Shown here in pieces: positions 28,315 to 37,089 of a stretch of DNA of 64,000 bases. Position numbers and translations under genes: made by a program. The stretch comes from Bradyrhizobium sp. WBAH42 (lineage in GTDB: Bacteria > Pseudomonadota > Alphaproteobacteria > Rhizobiales > Xanthobacteraceae). Position 1 is the stretch's first letter; each line of letters begins with the position of its first letter. The notes below the pieces were generated by a model. That model searched no databases. It had not been told where the DNA came from and worked only from the letters and a program-made list of their open reading frames with translations. The stretch lies in contig NZ_CP036533.1 in NCBI RefSeq assembly GCF_024585265.1, positions 5,217,001 to 5,281,000 of the forward strand. Reading direction: 5' to 3'.

Positions 28315-29304
28315 ATGGCGACCAACAAGAAGAAGATTTTCGTTACACAGACTTTGTCGCAAGGGGCACGTGCCCTCCTCACCCAGCGGGATGATATCGA
28401 GCTCGTCGAGTTTCCGAACCTGATCTCGGCGAGGGATTTCGAGGCCTTGCTAAAGAGCCATGCGCCGGTTCATGGCGTGGCACTCGGCGCCACCGCCTTC
28501 GGCGAGACCGAGCTCGAGGCCGCCCGCGACATGAAGGTGGTGACCCGCATCGGCGTCGGCTACGACGCCGTCGACGTGCCCGCCCTCTCCCGCCGCAAGG
28601 TGCCGCTGATGGTCGCCGGCAGCGCCAACTCGCCCTCGGTTGCGGAGGCGGCGCTGTTCATGATGCTGACGCTGGCTAAGCGCGCACAGGAGCTGCATTC
28701 CTGCGTCAAGGAAGGCACCTGGGCTGATCGCCTCGGCATGCTGCCGTTCGACCTCTACGGCAAGACCGTGCTGATCATCGGCTTCGGCCGCATCGGCAGC
28801 CGCACCGCCAAGCGCTGCCTGGCGTTCGAGATGAAGGTGCAGGTCTACGATCCCTACAAGGCAGCCGCCGACATCAAGGCCGCCGCATGCGAGCCGGTCA
28901 CCGACCTCAACGCCGCACTGCCACACGCCGATTTCGTCACCATCCACTGCCCGAAGACGGCGGAGACCGTCGGCCTGTTCGATGCCGACAGGATCGGCCG
29001 CATGAAGCATAGATCCTACCTCATCAATACCGCGCGCGGCGGCATCGTGAAGGAAAAGGCGCTCTATGACGCACTGAAATCCGGAAAGCTCGCCGGCGCC
29101 GGCATCGACGTGTTCGAGGTGGAGCCGCCGCCGGTCAGCAACGCGCTGTTCGCGTTGCCCAACGTCATCATGGCCCCGCACGTCGCCGGCGTCACGGTCG
29201 AAGCGGTGAGCCGCATGAGCGAGCAGACCGCGCGCAATATCCTGAGCGTGCTGGACGGCGATCCCATCAGGCAGAACGTCATCAACCAGGATGTGCTGGG
29301 CTGA
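28315..29304 (+). CDS. D-2-hydroxyacid dehydrogenase (phosphoglycerate dehydrogenase-like)
   Basis: A 329-aa NAD-dependent oxidoreductase. Start ATG 28315 follows GCAGGGGAGCG; the frame open from 28258 overlaps the ATPase gene. The nucleotide-binding motif is VLIIGFGRIGSRTAKR with the usual acidic-type strand end VYDPYKAA. Catalytic residues are visible: Arg in NTARGGIVKEKAL, Glu in IDVFEVEPPP and His in MAPHVAGVTVEA. Length matches short PGDH-like enzymes without a regulatory domain. In the sugar ABC operon it probably oxidises a sugar-derived hydroxyacid rather than serving serine synthesis (inference). Confidence 0.9.
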   Translation: MATNKKKIFVTQTLSQGARALLTQRDDIELVEFPNLISARDFEALLKSHAPVHGVALGATAFGETELEAARDMKVVTRIGVGYDAVDVPALSRRKVPLMVAGSANSPSVAEAALFMMLTLAKRAQELHSCVKEGTWADRLGMLPFDLYGKTVLIIGFGRIGSRTAKRCLAFEMKVQVYDPYKAAADIKAAACEPVTDLNAALPHADFVTIHCPKTAETVGLFDADRIGRMKHRSYLINTARGGIVKEKALYDALKSGKLAGAGIDVFEVEPPPVSNALFALPNVIMAPHVAGVTVEAVSRMSEQTARNILSVLDGDPIRQNVINQDVLG

Positions 29305-29313
29305 CGTCGCGAT

Positions 29314-29338
29314 GGCGGGCGGCTCACCCGCCCGCCTT
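29314..29338 (+). terminator. GC-rich hairpin ending the sugar ABC operon
   Basis: GGCGGGCGG (29314-29322) pairs with CCGCCCGCC (29328-29336) nine bp long around loop CTCAC, starting 10 nt after the dehydrogenase stop and followed by TT. It is a strong hairpin with a poor U-tract. Confidence 0.45.
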
Positions 29339-29471
29339 CGGAACGCCAGAAAGCGTCCCATTTTGGTGCAGATCGGGCCCCAACTCAGCCTTAATCAAAC
29401 GCGCGTAATGGGCTTGAAACGCGGCGGCGGTGGGACAGACTGGCCGGCGCGGCGAGCTGGAGGATGGACCC

Positions 29472-29963
29472 TTGTCAGAGATCGACCCGACCGACCACGC
29501 GTTGGCGACCATCGCCAGCATTCTGGAGAACCCCGAGCCCGTTCTCGTCATTCGCCAGACCGAGACCGAAATCGTGGTCGCCGGAGAGCGTGAGCACGTC
29601 GCCTCTGACGAGCCGCCGATCGTGGACGAGCATCCGGTGATCGACGAGCATCCCGTGGTCGAAGAGCAGCCGCTGGTGCCGGAGCACACCGATGCCGACG
29701 GCTACAGCAAGGTCGGTCCGGGGCCCATGGTCGCGATCCGTCTGAAGTGGACGGTCCATCGCGGCGATGACGGGCAGTACTACGTCCACGAGACCATCGG
29801 CGAGCAGTCCGCGCCCGTGGTCAGCGGTCCCATGACAAGCGAGGCCGCGGTGCGTTTCGTCGACACCCAGGAAGACGAGGCGAACAGGCGCTTCGAAGAG
29901 CTGCGCAGCGAGATCGCCGGCCGCAGCTCGCTTGCCGACTACGAGCGCAAGGGCGAAGCGTAG
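29472..29963 (+). CDS. Hypothetical acidic protein with DEHPV repeats, 163 aa
   Basis: I choose TTG 29472 because GGAGG lies 8 nt upstream (ending at about 29463); the GTG-type start at 29430 has no such site. The N-terminus SEIDPTDHALATIASILENP is helical. It is followed by an acidic repeat region (PPIVDEHPVIDEHPVVEEQP), then a beta-rich segment (VAIRLKWTVHRGDDGQYYVH) and a helical end. The repeated Asp/Glu-His-Pro-Val unit is unusual and might bind metal, but no family is recognised. Confidence 0.7.
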   Translation: MSEIDPTDHALATIASILENPEPVLVIRQTETEIVVAGEREHVASDEPPIVDEHPVIDEHPVVEEQPLVPEHTDADGYSKVGPGPMVAIRLKWTVHRGDDGQYYVHETIGEQSAPVVSGPMTSEAAVRFVDTQEDEANRRFEELRSEIAGRSSLADYERKGEA

Positions 29964-29993
29964 GCGAGCTGGCTTTCACACCAGGTCTCTCTT

Positions 29994-30126
29994 CACCTCC
30001 CCCGTGGGGAGAGGTCGGAGCGCATCGAAGATGCGATCCGGGTGAGGGGTTAAGGTCTTACTGTGCATTGCGGCCCCTCACCGGGATTGCTTACGCAATC
30101 CGACCTCTCCCCGCTGGGGAGAGGTG
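29994..30126. repeat. Intergenic inverted repeat (CACCTCCCC...GGGGAGAGGTG family)
   Basis: A 133-nt imperfect palindrome. CACCTCCCCCGTGGGGAGAG with GTCGGA on the left mirrors CCGACCTCTCCCCGCTGGGG then AGAGGTG on the right, and internal GGGTGAGGGG mirrors CCCCTCACCGGG. It is a different family from the ilvD-side element. It separates the acidic protein gene from the convergent DUF1993 gene, so it may end both transcripts. Confidence 0.8.
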
Positions 30127-30142
30127 GACATCGAGCCTGCCG

Positions 30143-30652
30143 CTACTTCCTCCCCAGATAATCCTTCTTCACCAGCTCGACGCCGGCGTGCCGCAAAAGG
30201 TCGTAGGCCGTGGTGACGTGGAAGAAGAATTGCGGGACGCTGAACGTCAGCAGCAGCGCCCGCCCGGTGAACGGCAGCTCGGTGCCGTTCTTCAATCTGA
30301 AGAAGACATTCCGTTCTGCTGCCGCATCGATCTCCGCGCGCGACAGGCTCTCGATGAACTCGATGGACGTTGCGATGCGCGCCTGCAGCCCGGCCATGTC
30401 GTGCTCCAGCGCCGGCAGCGCCACCGGCTCGCACTGCGCCAGCAGAGCCGGCGCGACCGTGGCATGGCGGCAGGCCTCGCCGACCTGCTGCGCCAGATCG
30501 TACATGTTGGGCGCAAGGCGCATGCCGAGCAGAATCGCCGGATTGAACTTGCGGGCCTGGGCATAAGCGACGCCCTTGTCGAGCAGTGCCGACAGGTTGC
30601 GCAAATTGGGCACGAACAGGCCGACGGAGACCTCGTACATCGAAATCGTCAC
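30143..30652 (-). CDS. DUF1993 family protein
   Basis: A 169-aa soluble helical protein. MTISMYEVSVGLFVPNLRNL, ARKFNPAILLGMRLAPNMYD and FTGRALLLTFSVPQFFFHVT are characteristic of DUF1993, a family with a DinB-like four-helix-bundle fold. No clear metal triad is visible and the function is unknown. It is divergent from the PheC-like gene. Confidence 0.88.
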   Translation of the reverse strand: MTISMYEVSVGLFVPNLRNLSALLDKGVAYAQARKFNPAILLGMRLAPNMYDLAQQVGEACRHATVAPALLAQCEPVALPALEHDMAGLQARIATSIEFIESLSRAEIDAAAERNVFFRLKNGTELPFTGRALLLTFSVPQFFFHVTTAYDLLRHAGVELVKKDYLGRK

Positions 30653-30756
30653 CTCAAGGATTCCCTTCGATTTCTGCCTCGCCAGCGACGGGCATCTGGT
30701 CTAAATCCACGTCCGAACGGCTGTACAATGACAGCTCGCGCAGGGGTGGAAAAGAG

Positions 30757-31548
30757 ATGATGGTCCGAATATCCGTTCGAGTCTTGGCGGCCTTGGCCGT
30801 GATGTTGCTGGCGAGCCTTTCGGCCCAAGCGCAGCAGGCGCCCTCGCGTCTCGACGAGATCGTCAAGCGCGGCAGCTTGCGCGTCGGCATGACCGGCGAC
30901 TACAAGCCGTTCACCTATCTGGACAAGACCACGCAGCGTTTCTCCGGCTTCGACGTCGACATGGCGGAAGCGCTCGGCAAGGCGCTCGGGGTCAAGGTCG
31001 AATTCGTGCCGACGGCCTGGCCGAAGCTGATGAAGGATTTCGAATCCGACCAGTTCGACATCGCCATGGGCGGCGTGTCGGTGACGCTCGATCGCCAGAA
31101 GAAAGGCCTCTTCTCCACTCCGATCATGCGCGAGGGCAAGACGCCGATCGCGCGCTGCGCCGATGTCGGCAAGTACCAGACGCTGCCCGACATCGACAAG
31201 AAGGGCACCCGCATCATCGTCAATCCCGGCGGCACCAACGAACGCTTCGCCCGCGCCAACATCAAGGAGGCCGAGATCACGGTCTTCCCAGACAATACCG
31301 TGATCTTCGACGAGATCGCCAAGGGCAATGCCGATCTGATGATGACGGACGCTTCCGAGACACGCTACCAGCAGAAGCAGCACGCCGGCGTGCTCTGCGC
31401 GGTGCATCCGGAAAAGCCGTTCGATTTTTCGGAGAAGGCCTATTGGATCCAGCGCGACATGGCGCTCAAGGCCTTCGTCGACCAGTGGCTGCACATTGCG
31501 ATGGAAGACGGCACCTACAAGAAGATCTACGCGGCCTGGTTCGATTAG
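30757..31548 (+). CDS. Periplasmic cyclohexadienyl/arogenate dehydratase-like protein (PheC type)
   Basis: A 263-aa SBP_bac_3 fold protein with signal peptide (VRVLAALAVMLLASLSAQAQ). Start ATG 30757 follows GGTGGA; the earlier frame start at 30586 is antisense to the DUF1993 gene. Beyond the general binding-protein core (GSLRVGMTGDYKPFTY, FDIAMGGVSVTLDRQ), the C-terminal part MMTDASETRYQQKQHAGVLC and AVHPEKPFDFSEKAYW matches the pattern I recall for Pseudomonas PheC, a periplasmic enzyme making phenylpyruvate from prephenate. An amino-acid ABC binding protein is the alternative, but no permease is linked. Confidence 0.75.
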   Translation: MMVRISVRVLAALAVMLLASLSAQAQQAPSRLDEIVKRGSLRVGMTGDYKPFTYLDKTTQRFSGFDVDMAEALGKALGVKVEFVPTAWPKLMKDFESDQFDIAMGGVSVTLDRQKKGLFSTPIMREGKTPIARCADVGKYQTLPDIDKKGTRIIVNPGGTNERFARANIKEAEITVFPDNTVIFDEIAKGNADLMMTDASETRYQQKQHAGVLCAVHPEKPFDFSEKAYWIQRDMALKAFVDQWLHIAMEDGTYKKIYAAWFD

Positions 31549-31715
31549 GCGCGTCCTCCTGTTGCTTGCCCGGCCAAACTTTGGACCCGCTCCGGGCCTA
31601 TTGAACCCGGAACCGCCGGAAGACGACTCACAGCAACGACAGTGATCTAGATCACTTTTTGCAAGCGAGCCGGCGCGTAAGCGTCGGTGCGGGACCACCT
31701 GTTCAGGAGACGGAA

Positions 31716-32349
31716 ATGAGGAAGCTGTTGGCCACGGCCGCATTCCTTTTGGCGAGCACCGCCGCGCAGGCACAGTACACGTTCGAATATGGCGGGCACA
31801 CCATCCGCATCGATCCCGATCGCGGCACGGTGCAGATCCCCGGCGTCTACGACAACACCGGCCAGAGCAAGCCCAAGAAGGCCAAGAAGAACGAGACGGC
31901 GCCGCAGCAGGCCACGGTCGACCCGCAAGCGCCGGCTGCTCCGGCACCAGCTCCCGCTCCTTCCGCCGCCCGCCGCGGCGCCTGCCCCCGCTCCCGTTCA
32001 GGCTGCCGTCGCGCCCCCTGCTCCGGCGGCTGCGCCGACGCGCGACCTCAATTCGCCGGTCGGCATGTGGCTTACCGAGGAGAAGGAAGGCAAGGTCCGC
32101 ATCGAGCAATGCGGCACCAACCTCTGCGGCTATTCGGTCGACAGCAAGTCGAACCAGAACGGCGAGCAGGTGCTGATCAACATGAAGCCCGGCAAGGACC
32201 AGAAATGGTCCGGCCGCATCCTCGATCCCAACTCGGGCTCGACCTACGATTCGACGATTGCCATGAAGGGCACCGACCGGCTACGCGTTCAGGGCTGCGC
32301 CTTCGGCGGCATGTTCTGCGGCGGCCAGACCTGGACGCGGGTGAACTGA
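31716..32349 (+). pseudogene. DUF2147 family secreted protein, frameshifted in a Pro/Ala linker
   Basis: Start ATG 31716 with AGGAGA 6 nt upstream gives a signal peptide (MRKLLATAAFLLASTAAQAQ), a short beta segment (YTFEYGGHTIRIDPDRG) and a Lys-rich then Pro/Ala-rich linker. The coherent C-terminal domain (NSPVGMWLTEEKEGKVRIEQ, CGTNLCGYSVDSKS, CAFGGMFCGGQTWTRVN), which looks like DUF2147, is in another frame and ends at TGA 32349. The frames meet in the repetitive stretch about 31960-31985, where the Pro/Ala periodicity continues across the switch. A single indel in this G/C-rich low-complexity run, real or a sequencing error, restores a protein of about 210 aa. Confidence 0.75.
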
Positions 32350-32371
32350 GTTCGGCTCCGGCGCGCTGACC

Positions 32372-32402
32372 AAAAAAGGGGCCCGCGATCCGGGCCCCTT
32401 TG
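32372..32402 (+). terminator. Intrinsic terminator after the DUF2147 gene
   Basis: GGGGCCCG (32378-32385) pairs with CGGGCCCC (32391-32398), preceded by AAAAAA and followed by TTTGCTTTG. It lies 23 nt after the stop, a typical Rho-independent terminator. Confidence 0.8.
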
Positions 32403-32519
32403 CTTTGTCCGCGGCGACGTGCGCTATCTCACAGAGCCTGCTGCTCGCGTGACAGCCCTCACATCGCCGGTTCCTCGTCGATGTCACAATCCCCGCATCA
32501 TCAATCGCAGGGGCGTGTC

Positions 32520-32876
32520 ATGACGGGATTTCGCAAGGGCCTTTTCGCTACCATTGTCGCCATCGTCTTCCCGCTCACACAGGCAGGCGCTGCGACGAGC
32601 AGCTTCGACGGCGCATGGAATGTCCGCATTGTCTCATCGAGCCAGGCTTGCGGCAACGGCGCGACGGTCGCGATCGGGATCAACAACGGTCAGATCGCAT
32701 CGAGCAGCGCCGCAGTGTCGGCGTCGGGCCGCGTCGCCGAGGCCGGCAACGTCAACGTCACCTTGAGCACCGGCATCAAGCGTGCCGTCGGCTTCGGCCG
32801 GCTCAGCGGCACGTCAGGCTCCGGCACTTGGCGCGGTGCGATGTGCACGGGCACCTGGACGGCAGAGCGCATGTAG
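32520..32876 (+). CDS. Small secreted hypothetical protein, 118 aa
   Basis: Start ATG 32520 follows AGGGGCGTGTC; the frame open from 32400 has no signal character. The signal peptide is FRKGLFATIVAIVFPLTQAGAA. The mature part begins SSFDGAWNVRI and is a small beta-rich domain with two cysteines (SQACGNGA and GAMCTGTW), similar in layout to several Bradyrhizobium secreted proteins with an FDGxW opening. Function unknown. Confidence 0.75.
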   Translation: MTGFRKGLFATIVAIVFPLTQAGAATSSFDGAWNVRIVSSSQACGNGATVAIGINNGQIASSSAAVSASGRVAEAGNVNVTLSTGIKRAVGFGRLSGTSGSGTWRGAMCTGTWTAERM

Positions 32877-32882
32877 GTGCCG

Positions 32883-33010
32883 TGTCCCGGACGCGGTGCA
32901 GCGTGTAACGCTGCGCCGCTGAGCCGGGACCCAGCATCTCAGTCGCTGGAAGACTCTGGGTCCCGGATCGGCGACGCATCGCCTTGCGCGATGCGTCTTG
33001 TCCGGGACAT
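32883..33010. repeat. Intergenic palindrome (GTCCCGGA family)
   Basis: A 128-nt element beginning TGTCCCGGACGCGGTGCAGC and ending GCGATGCGTCTTGTCCGGGA, with internal GAGCCGGGACCCAG mirrored by CTGGGTCCCGGATC. It lies between the secreted protein gene (plus) and the cupin gene (minus), whose stops converge. Typical of the Bradyrhizobium intergenic palindromes. Confidence 0.75.
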
Positions 33011-33017
33011 GAGAGCG

Positions 33018-33422
33018 TCAGCCGATAGCCGCGCCGTACTCCGCGTCCGTGACCGGCTCCAGCCAGGTCGAATAGACGCCGTCGAGCGCTTCCTGCATGG
33101 CGATGTGGCACATGCCGTTGGTCGGCGAGGCGCCGTGCCAATGCACTTCACCCGGCGGAATCCAGACGGTGTCGCCGGGACGGATTTCCTGGACCGGGCC
33201 GCCCTTGGTCTGAACGCGGCCGACGCCCGAGATCACGTAGAGCGTCTGGCCGAGCGGATGGTGGTGCCAGTTGGTGCGTGCGCCCGGCTCGAATGCGACG
33301 CGCGAGACGTTCAACCGCGCAGGCGCCGGGGCCATGTTGATGGGGTCCTGCCACACGGTGCCGGTGAAATGTTCCTTCGGCGCGCGGCGGGTCGGCCGCG
33401 TGCCGGCGAGCGTGATGTCCAT
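33018..33422 (-). CDS. Cupin domain-containing protein
   Basis: A 134-aa single cupin. The first metal motif is seen in RTNWHHHPLGQTLYVISG (His-x-His and the spaced Glu/Gln position) and the second in PGDTVWIPPGEVHWHGAS. Most of the chain is barrel; N-terminal FTGTVWQDPINMAPAPAR is the start typical of the carboxymuconolactone-decarboxylase-associated cupins. Possible roles are small-molecule oxygenase or isomerase. The next gene upstream on the strand, an RraA-like protein, ends 23 nt before it, so they probably form an operon. Confidence 0.85.
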   Translation of the reverse strand: MDITLAGTRPTRRAPKEHFTGTVWQDPINMAPAPARLNVSRVAFEPGARTNWHHHPLGQTLYVISGVGRVQTKGGPVQEIRPGDTVWIPPGEVHWHGASPTNGMCHIAMQEALDGVYSTWLEPVTDAEYGAAIG

Positions 33423-33445
33423 GAGAGTCCTCGTTTCCTTATCCG

Positions 33446-34144
33446 TTACTTCTTGCTGGCGGCGTAGCGCGCCTTGGTTTCGGCGTTCATGGGATAGAGG
33501 CCGGGCAGCACCGCGCCGTTGTTCACCTCATTCACGATCCAGGCTTCCATCCGCTCCTGCTCGACGCCCTCATTGAGGACGTGTTCGAGCATCGCCTGCG
33601 GAATCAGCACGCAGCCGTCCTGGTCGGCGACCACGATGTCGTTCGGGAAAACGGCAACGCCGCCACAGCCGATCGGCTCGCCCCAGCCGACGAAGGTGAG
33701 GCCCGCAACCGATGGCGGCGCGGCATAGCCGTCGCACCACACCGGCAAATTGGTGCCGAGCACGCCCTCGACGTCGCGCACCACGCCGTCGGTGACGAGC
33801 GCGGTGACGCCGCGCTTGACCATGCGCGCGCAGAGAATGTCACCGAAGATGCCGGCGTCGGTGATGCCCATGGCATCGACGACGGCGATGCAGCCCTCCG
33901 GCATCGCCTCGATCGCGGTGCGGGTCGAGATCGGCGACGACCAGGATTCCGGCGTCGCCAGATCCTCGCGCGCCGGCACGAAGCGCAGCGTGAAGGCCGG
34001 TCCCACCAGCCGCGGCAAACCGGGGCGCAGCGGACGCGCGCCGCGCATCCACACATTGCGCAGGCCCTTCTTCAGCAGGACCGTGGTGATGGTGGCGGTG
34101 GTGATGCCGGCGAGGGTCTTGCGGGCTTGGGGGGACAGCGACAT
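33446..34144 (-). CDS. RraA-family protein (aldolase-like; annotated widely as ribonuclease activity regulator)
   Basis: A 232-aa RraA fold protein. I use ATG 34144 (MSLSPQARKTLAGITTATIT); the longer frame from 34270 has no family character. The conserved block GDILCARMVKRGVTALVTDG then VVRDVEG matches the family's divalent-metal site, including Arg-Asp, and FPNDIVVADQDGCVLIP follows. Proteins of this subtype with a cupin neighbour are more likely 4-hydroxy-4-methyl-2-oxoglutarate aldolase-like or oxaloacetate decarboxylase-like enzymes than RNase E inhibitors (family knowledge plus inference). Confidence 0.82.
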   Translation of the reverse strand: MSLSPQARKTLAGITTATITTVLLKKGLRNVWMRGARPLRPGLPRLVGPAFTLRFVPAREDLATPESWSSPISTRTAIEAMPEGCIAVVDAMGITDAGIFGDILCARMVKRGVTALVTDGVVRDVEGVLGTNLPVWCDGYAAPPSVAGLTFVGWGEPIGCGGVAVFPNDIVVADQDGCVLIPQAMLEHVLNEGVEQERMEAWIVNEVNNGAVLPGLYPMNAETKARYAASKK

Positions 34145-34401
34145 GGACGAGAACGAGCTCCGAGGTGCGGGAAAGAACGCGCGCATCTTGCGAGCCGCGA
34201 GCTTTGCGTCAAGGGCCAAGAGGCTGGCAATTACGCAGGGCCGCCGAGCTGTTATGCGACGCGATAACAAGGGTTTATCGCGCGCCCTTGGATTAATTTA
34301 TTGGACTTGCGGGCACATTTACGCGAAGCAGGGACAAGCGGAACTCAAGGTCGAGCCCGCGTTCCTGAGAAGCCCGATTTCGACAGCGCACTGACAGCTC
34401 A

Positions 34402-35133
34402 ATGGCCGCGACGCTTCCCCCGCCCCGCCTTCTGCCCAGTGGCGACAGTGCCGTCACGGTCGAGTTCAGCCGCACCATCGACGACGATGCCAACCAGCGC
34501 GTGCTGGCGCTCGACAAGGCCCTGCTAGCTGCGCCCATCGACGGCATCACCGAGACCGTGCCGACCTACCGCTCGCTGCTGGTCCACTACGATCCCGGCA
34601 AGATCGGCTTCGATGCGCTCGGCGAAAAGATCCTCCCCATCGCCACCCGGCCGCTGCCGCCGGTCACCAAAGCGCGCCGCTGGCGCGTGCCCGTCGCCTA
34701 TGGCGGCGAGCACGGCATCGACCTCGAGGACGTCGCCAAGTCGCTGGGCACCACGCCGGATGACATCGTCATCAGGCATTCGGGCGGCGATTACAAGGTT
34801 GCCATGATCGGCTTCACGCCGGGCTGGTCCTATCTCAGCGGCCTCGACAAATTCCTGCACATGTCGCGGCGGCAGTCGCCGCGGCTGCTGACGCCGGCCG
34901 GCACGATCTCGATCGGCGGCATCCAGGCCGGCATCCAGTGCCTCGCCGCCCCGAGCGGCTGGCACCTGCTCGGCCGCACCCCGGTCCGAACCTATCAGCT
35001 CCACCGCGATCCGACCTTCCTCACCGAGCCCGGTGACCGCGTCACGTTCTACGCCATCGACCACAAGACGTTCGAGGACATGGACCGCGCCGCGGAAGCC
35101 GGCGAGATCGTCGCCGAGCAGGTGGACGCATGA
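34402..35133 (+). CDS. pxpB: 5-oxoprolinase subunit PxpB
   Basis: A 243-aa KipI/DUF213-type subunit of the ATP-dependent prokaryotic 5-oxoprolinase, which opens 5-oxoproline to glutamate. The N-terminal part reads LLPSGDSAVTVEFSRTIDDD. The conserved core is MIGFTPGWSYLSGLD with PAGTISIGGIQAGIQCLAAP and GWHLLGRTPVRTY. It overlaps pxpC by 4 nt (ATGA), and pxpA follows, giving the complete three-subunit enzyme. Confidence 0.95.
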   Translation: MAATLPPPRLLPSGDSAVTVEFSRTIDDDANQRVLALDKALLAAPIDGITETVPTYRSLLVHYDPGKIGFDALGEKILPIATRPLPPVTKARRWRVPVAYGGEHGIDLEDVAKSLGTTPDDIVIRHSGGDYKVAMIGFTPGWSYLSGLDKFLHMSRRQSPRLLTPAGTISIGGIQAGIQCLAAPSGWHLLGRTPVRTYQLHRDPTFLTEPGDRVTFYAIDHKTFEDMDRAAEAGEIVAEQVDA

Positions 35134-36167
35134 GCCGGCTCGTCGTTGCCAGCATCGGCCCTGCCAGCTCGGTCCAGGACGGCGGTCGCCACGGCGCGCA
35201 GCGCTATGGCTTGACGGTGAGCGGGGCGATGGACCGGCTGTCGCTTGCGGCGGCGAACACACTGGTCGGCAACGAGCCGTTCGCGGCCGCCATCGAGATC
35301 GGCCCGTTCGGCGCCTCCTTCACCGCCCGCGACGGCGCCGTGCGCTTGGCGATATCGGGCGCGCAGCGCAATGCGGACGTCGCCGGCAGCCCGGTCGCGA
35401 TGGACACCTCGGTGACACTGAAGGACGGCCAGACGCTGACGCTCGGCTTCGCCCGCGGCGGCGCCTTCACCTATCTCGCGATCGAAGGCGCCATCAGAGG
35501 CGAGAAGGTGTTTGGCAGTCTCGCGGTGAACGCCCGCGCCGGCCTCGGCAGCCCCTACCCGCGCCCACTCCAGGCCGGTGACGAGTTCACTGTCGATGCC
35601 GCGAGCGGTGCACCGGAGCTGCGCATCGAGCTGCCGAAGCTGGCGGCAGGTCCGATCCGCGTGCTGCTGGGTCCTCAGGACGACGAGTTCGACGACGCCA
35701 GCAAGGCGCTGTTCTTGGATAGCGAGTGGAAGATCTCGGCGACGTCAGACCGCATGGGCTACCGGCTCGAGGGCCCCGCGATCAAGCATCTGCACGGCCA
35801 CAACATCGTCTCCGACGGCACGGTGAACGGCAGCATCCAGGTGCCCGGCAACGGCGCGCCGATCGCGCTGATGATGGATCGCGGCACCTCCGGCGGCTAT
35901 CCGAAGATCGCCACCGTGATCACGGCCGATATCGGCCGCCTCGCCCAGACCTCGGCAGGAACCGCGTTCCGCTTCAAGGCGGTCAGCATGGCCGAAGCGC
36001 AGGACGAGGCGCGCAAGTTCGCGCAAGCGATCCGCAGCCTGCCCGATCGCCTGCGCTCCTCCGACACCGTCACGCTCAACATCGAGGCGCTCAGCGATGC
36101 TAACGTGGCCGGCTATGCGGTCAGCGCGGTCGATGCCGGGACCTGGCAGGTCACGGCGGAGCCGTAA
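35130..36167 (+). CDS. pxpC: 5-oxoprolinase subunit PxpC (biotin-dependent carboxyltransferase family)
   Basis: A 345-aa KipA-type subunit. The N-terminal [20 protein letters not shown] and [15 protein letters not shown] are family signatures. The core [20 protein letters not shown] and [20 protein letters not shown] continue, and [20 protein letters not shown] is the conserved C-terminal block. Translationally coupled to pxpB and 32 nt upstream of pxpA. Confidence 0.95.
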   Translation: MSRLVVASIGPASSVQDGGRHGAQRYGLTVSGAMDRLSLAAANTLVGNEPFAAAIEIGPFGASFTARDGAVRLAISGAQRNADVAGSPVAMDTSVTLKDGQTLTLGFARGGAFTYLAIEGAIRGEKVFGSLAVNARAGLGSPYPRPLQAGDEFTVDAASGAPELRIELPKLAAGPIRVLLGPQDDEFDDASKALFLDSEWKISATSDRMGYRLEGPAIKHLHGHNIVSDGTVNGSIQVPGNGAPIALMMDRGTSGGYPKIATVITADIGRLAQTSAGTAFRFKAVSMAEAQDEARKFAQAIRSLPDRLRSSDTVTLNIEALSDANVAGYAVSAVDAGTWQVTAEP

Positions 36168-36199
36168 GCGACAACAAGAGCAGAGGCGGAGAGCAACCC

Positions 36200-36970
36200 A
36201 TGAAAACAGTCGATCTGAATTGCGACCTCGGCGAAGGTTTTGGTGCGTGGGAGATGGGCAACGACGCCGCCATGATCGAGCTCGCAAGCTCGGTCAACGT
36301 CGCCTGCGGCTTCCATGCCGGCGACCCCGACATCATGCGCCGGACGGTGGAGCTTGCGAAGGCGCGCGGCGTCTCGGTCGGCGCGCATCCCGGCTATCGC
36401 GACCTGCACGGCTTCGGCCGGCATCCGATCGCAGGGCTCAAGGCCTCCGAGATCGAGAACCTCGTCGCCTACCAGATCGGCGCGTTGCAGGCGATCGCGA
36501 CCGCGGCCGGCCACAAGGTCACCCATGTGAAGGCGCATGGCGCGCTCTCCAATGTCGCCTGCGAGGACGACATGACGGCGAAGGCGATCGCCGCCGGCAT
36601 CAAGGCGGTGGATCCCAGCCTGATCTTCGTCGTGCTCGCCAATTCGAAGCTGGTGAAGGCCGGCGAAGAGGCCAACCTGCCGATGGTGCACGAGGTGTTC
36701 GCCGATCGCGCCTATGAGGACGACGGCAACCTCGTCTCGCGCAAGAAGCCGGGCGCGGTGCTGCACGACGCCAAGGCGATCGCGGACCGCGTGGTGCGCA
36801 TGGTGCAGGACGGCGCGGTGGTGTCGGTGTCCGGCAAGGTCATCAAGATGCGCACGGATACGGTCTGCATCCACGGCGATACGCCCGGCGCGGTCGAGAT
36901 CGCGCGCGGGGTGCGTCAGGCGTTGAAGGCTGCGGGGATCGAGGTGGCGCCGTTCAAGCGCGGGGCGTGA
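36200..36970 (+). CDS. pxpA: 5-oxoprolinase subunit PxpA (LamB/YcsF family)
   Basis: A 256-aa TIM-barrel-like subunit with the diagnostic start [19 protein letters not shown], then [46 protein letters not shown] and [17 protein letters not shown]. Together with PxpB and PxpC it removes the spontaneously formed damage product 5-oxoproline. The gene is followed 25 nt later by a palindromic repeat that may end the transcript. Confidence 0.96.
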   Translation: MKTVDLNCDLGEGFGAWEMGNDAAMIELASSVNVACGFHAGDPDIMRRTVELAKARGVSVGAHPGYRDLHGFGRHPIAGLKASEIENLVAYQIGALQAIATAAGHKVTHVKAHGALSNVACEDDMTAKAIAAGIKAVDPSLIFVVLANSKLVKAGEEANLPMVHEVFADRAYEDDGNLVSRKKPGAVLHDAKAIADRVVRMVQDGAVVSVSGKVIKMRTDTVCIHGDTPGAVEIARGVRQALKAAGIEVAPFKRGA

Positions 36971-36995
36971 GGCACGAAAGGTGCCGTAGGTACTG

Positions 36996-37081
36996 TAGGG
37001 TGGGCAAAGCGAAGCGTGCCCACCACCTATCACGATAGGAAGAGATGGTGGGCACGGCGCTACGCGCCTTTGCCCACCCTA
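36996..37081. repeat. Intergenic palindrome (TAGGGTGGGCAAAGCGAAGC family), copy 1
   Basis: An 86-nt palindrome: TAGGGTGGGCAAAGCGAAGC at the left end, GTGCCCACCA... mirrored by TGGTGGGCAC in the middle and GCGCCTTTGCCCACCCTA at the right end. Two more copies are at 37449-37528 and 50256-50341, each with a different central loop. It lies between pxpA and a 50-aa ORF on the opposite strand. Confidence 0.85.
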
Positions 37082-37089
37082 CGAGACCT

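Noticed and set aside
29994..30126. CRISPR-like repeat
   Set aside because: It is one inverted repeat, not a series of direct repeats with spacers; no cas genes nearby.
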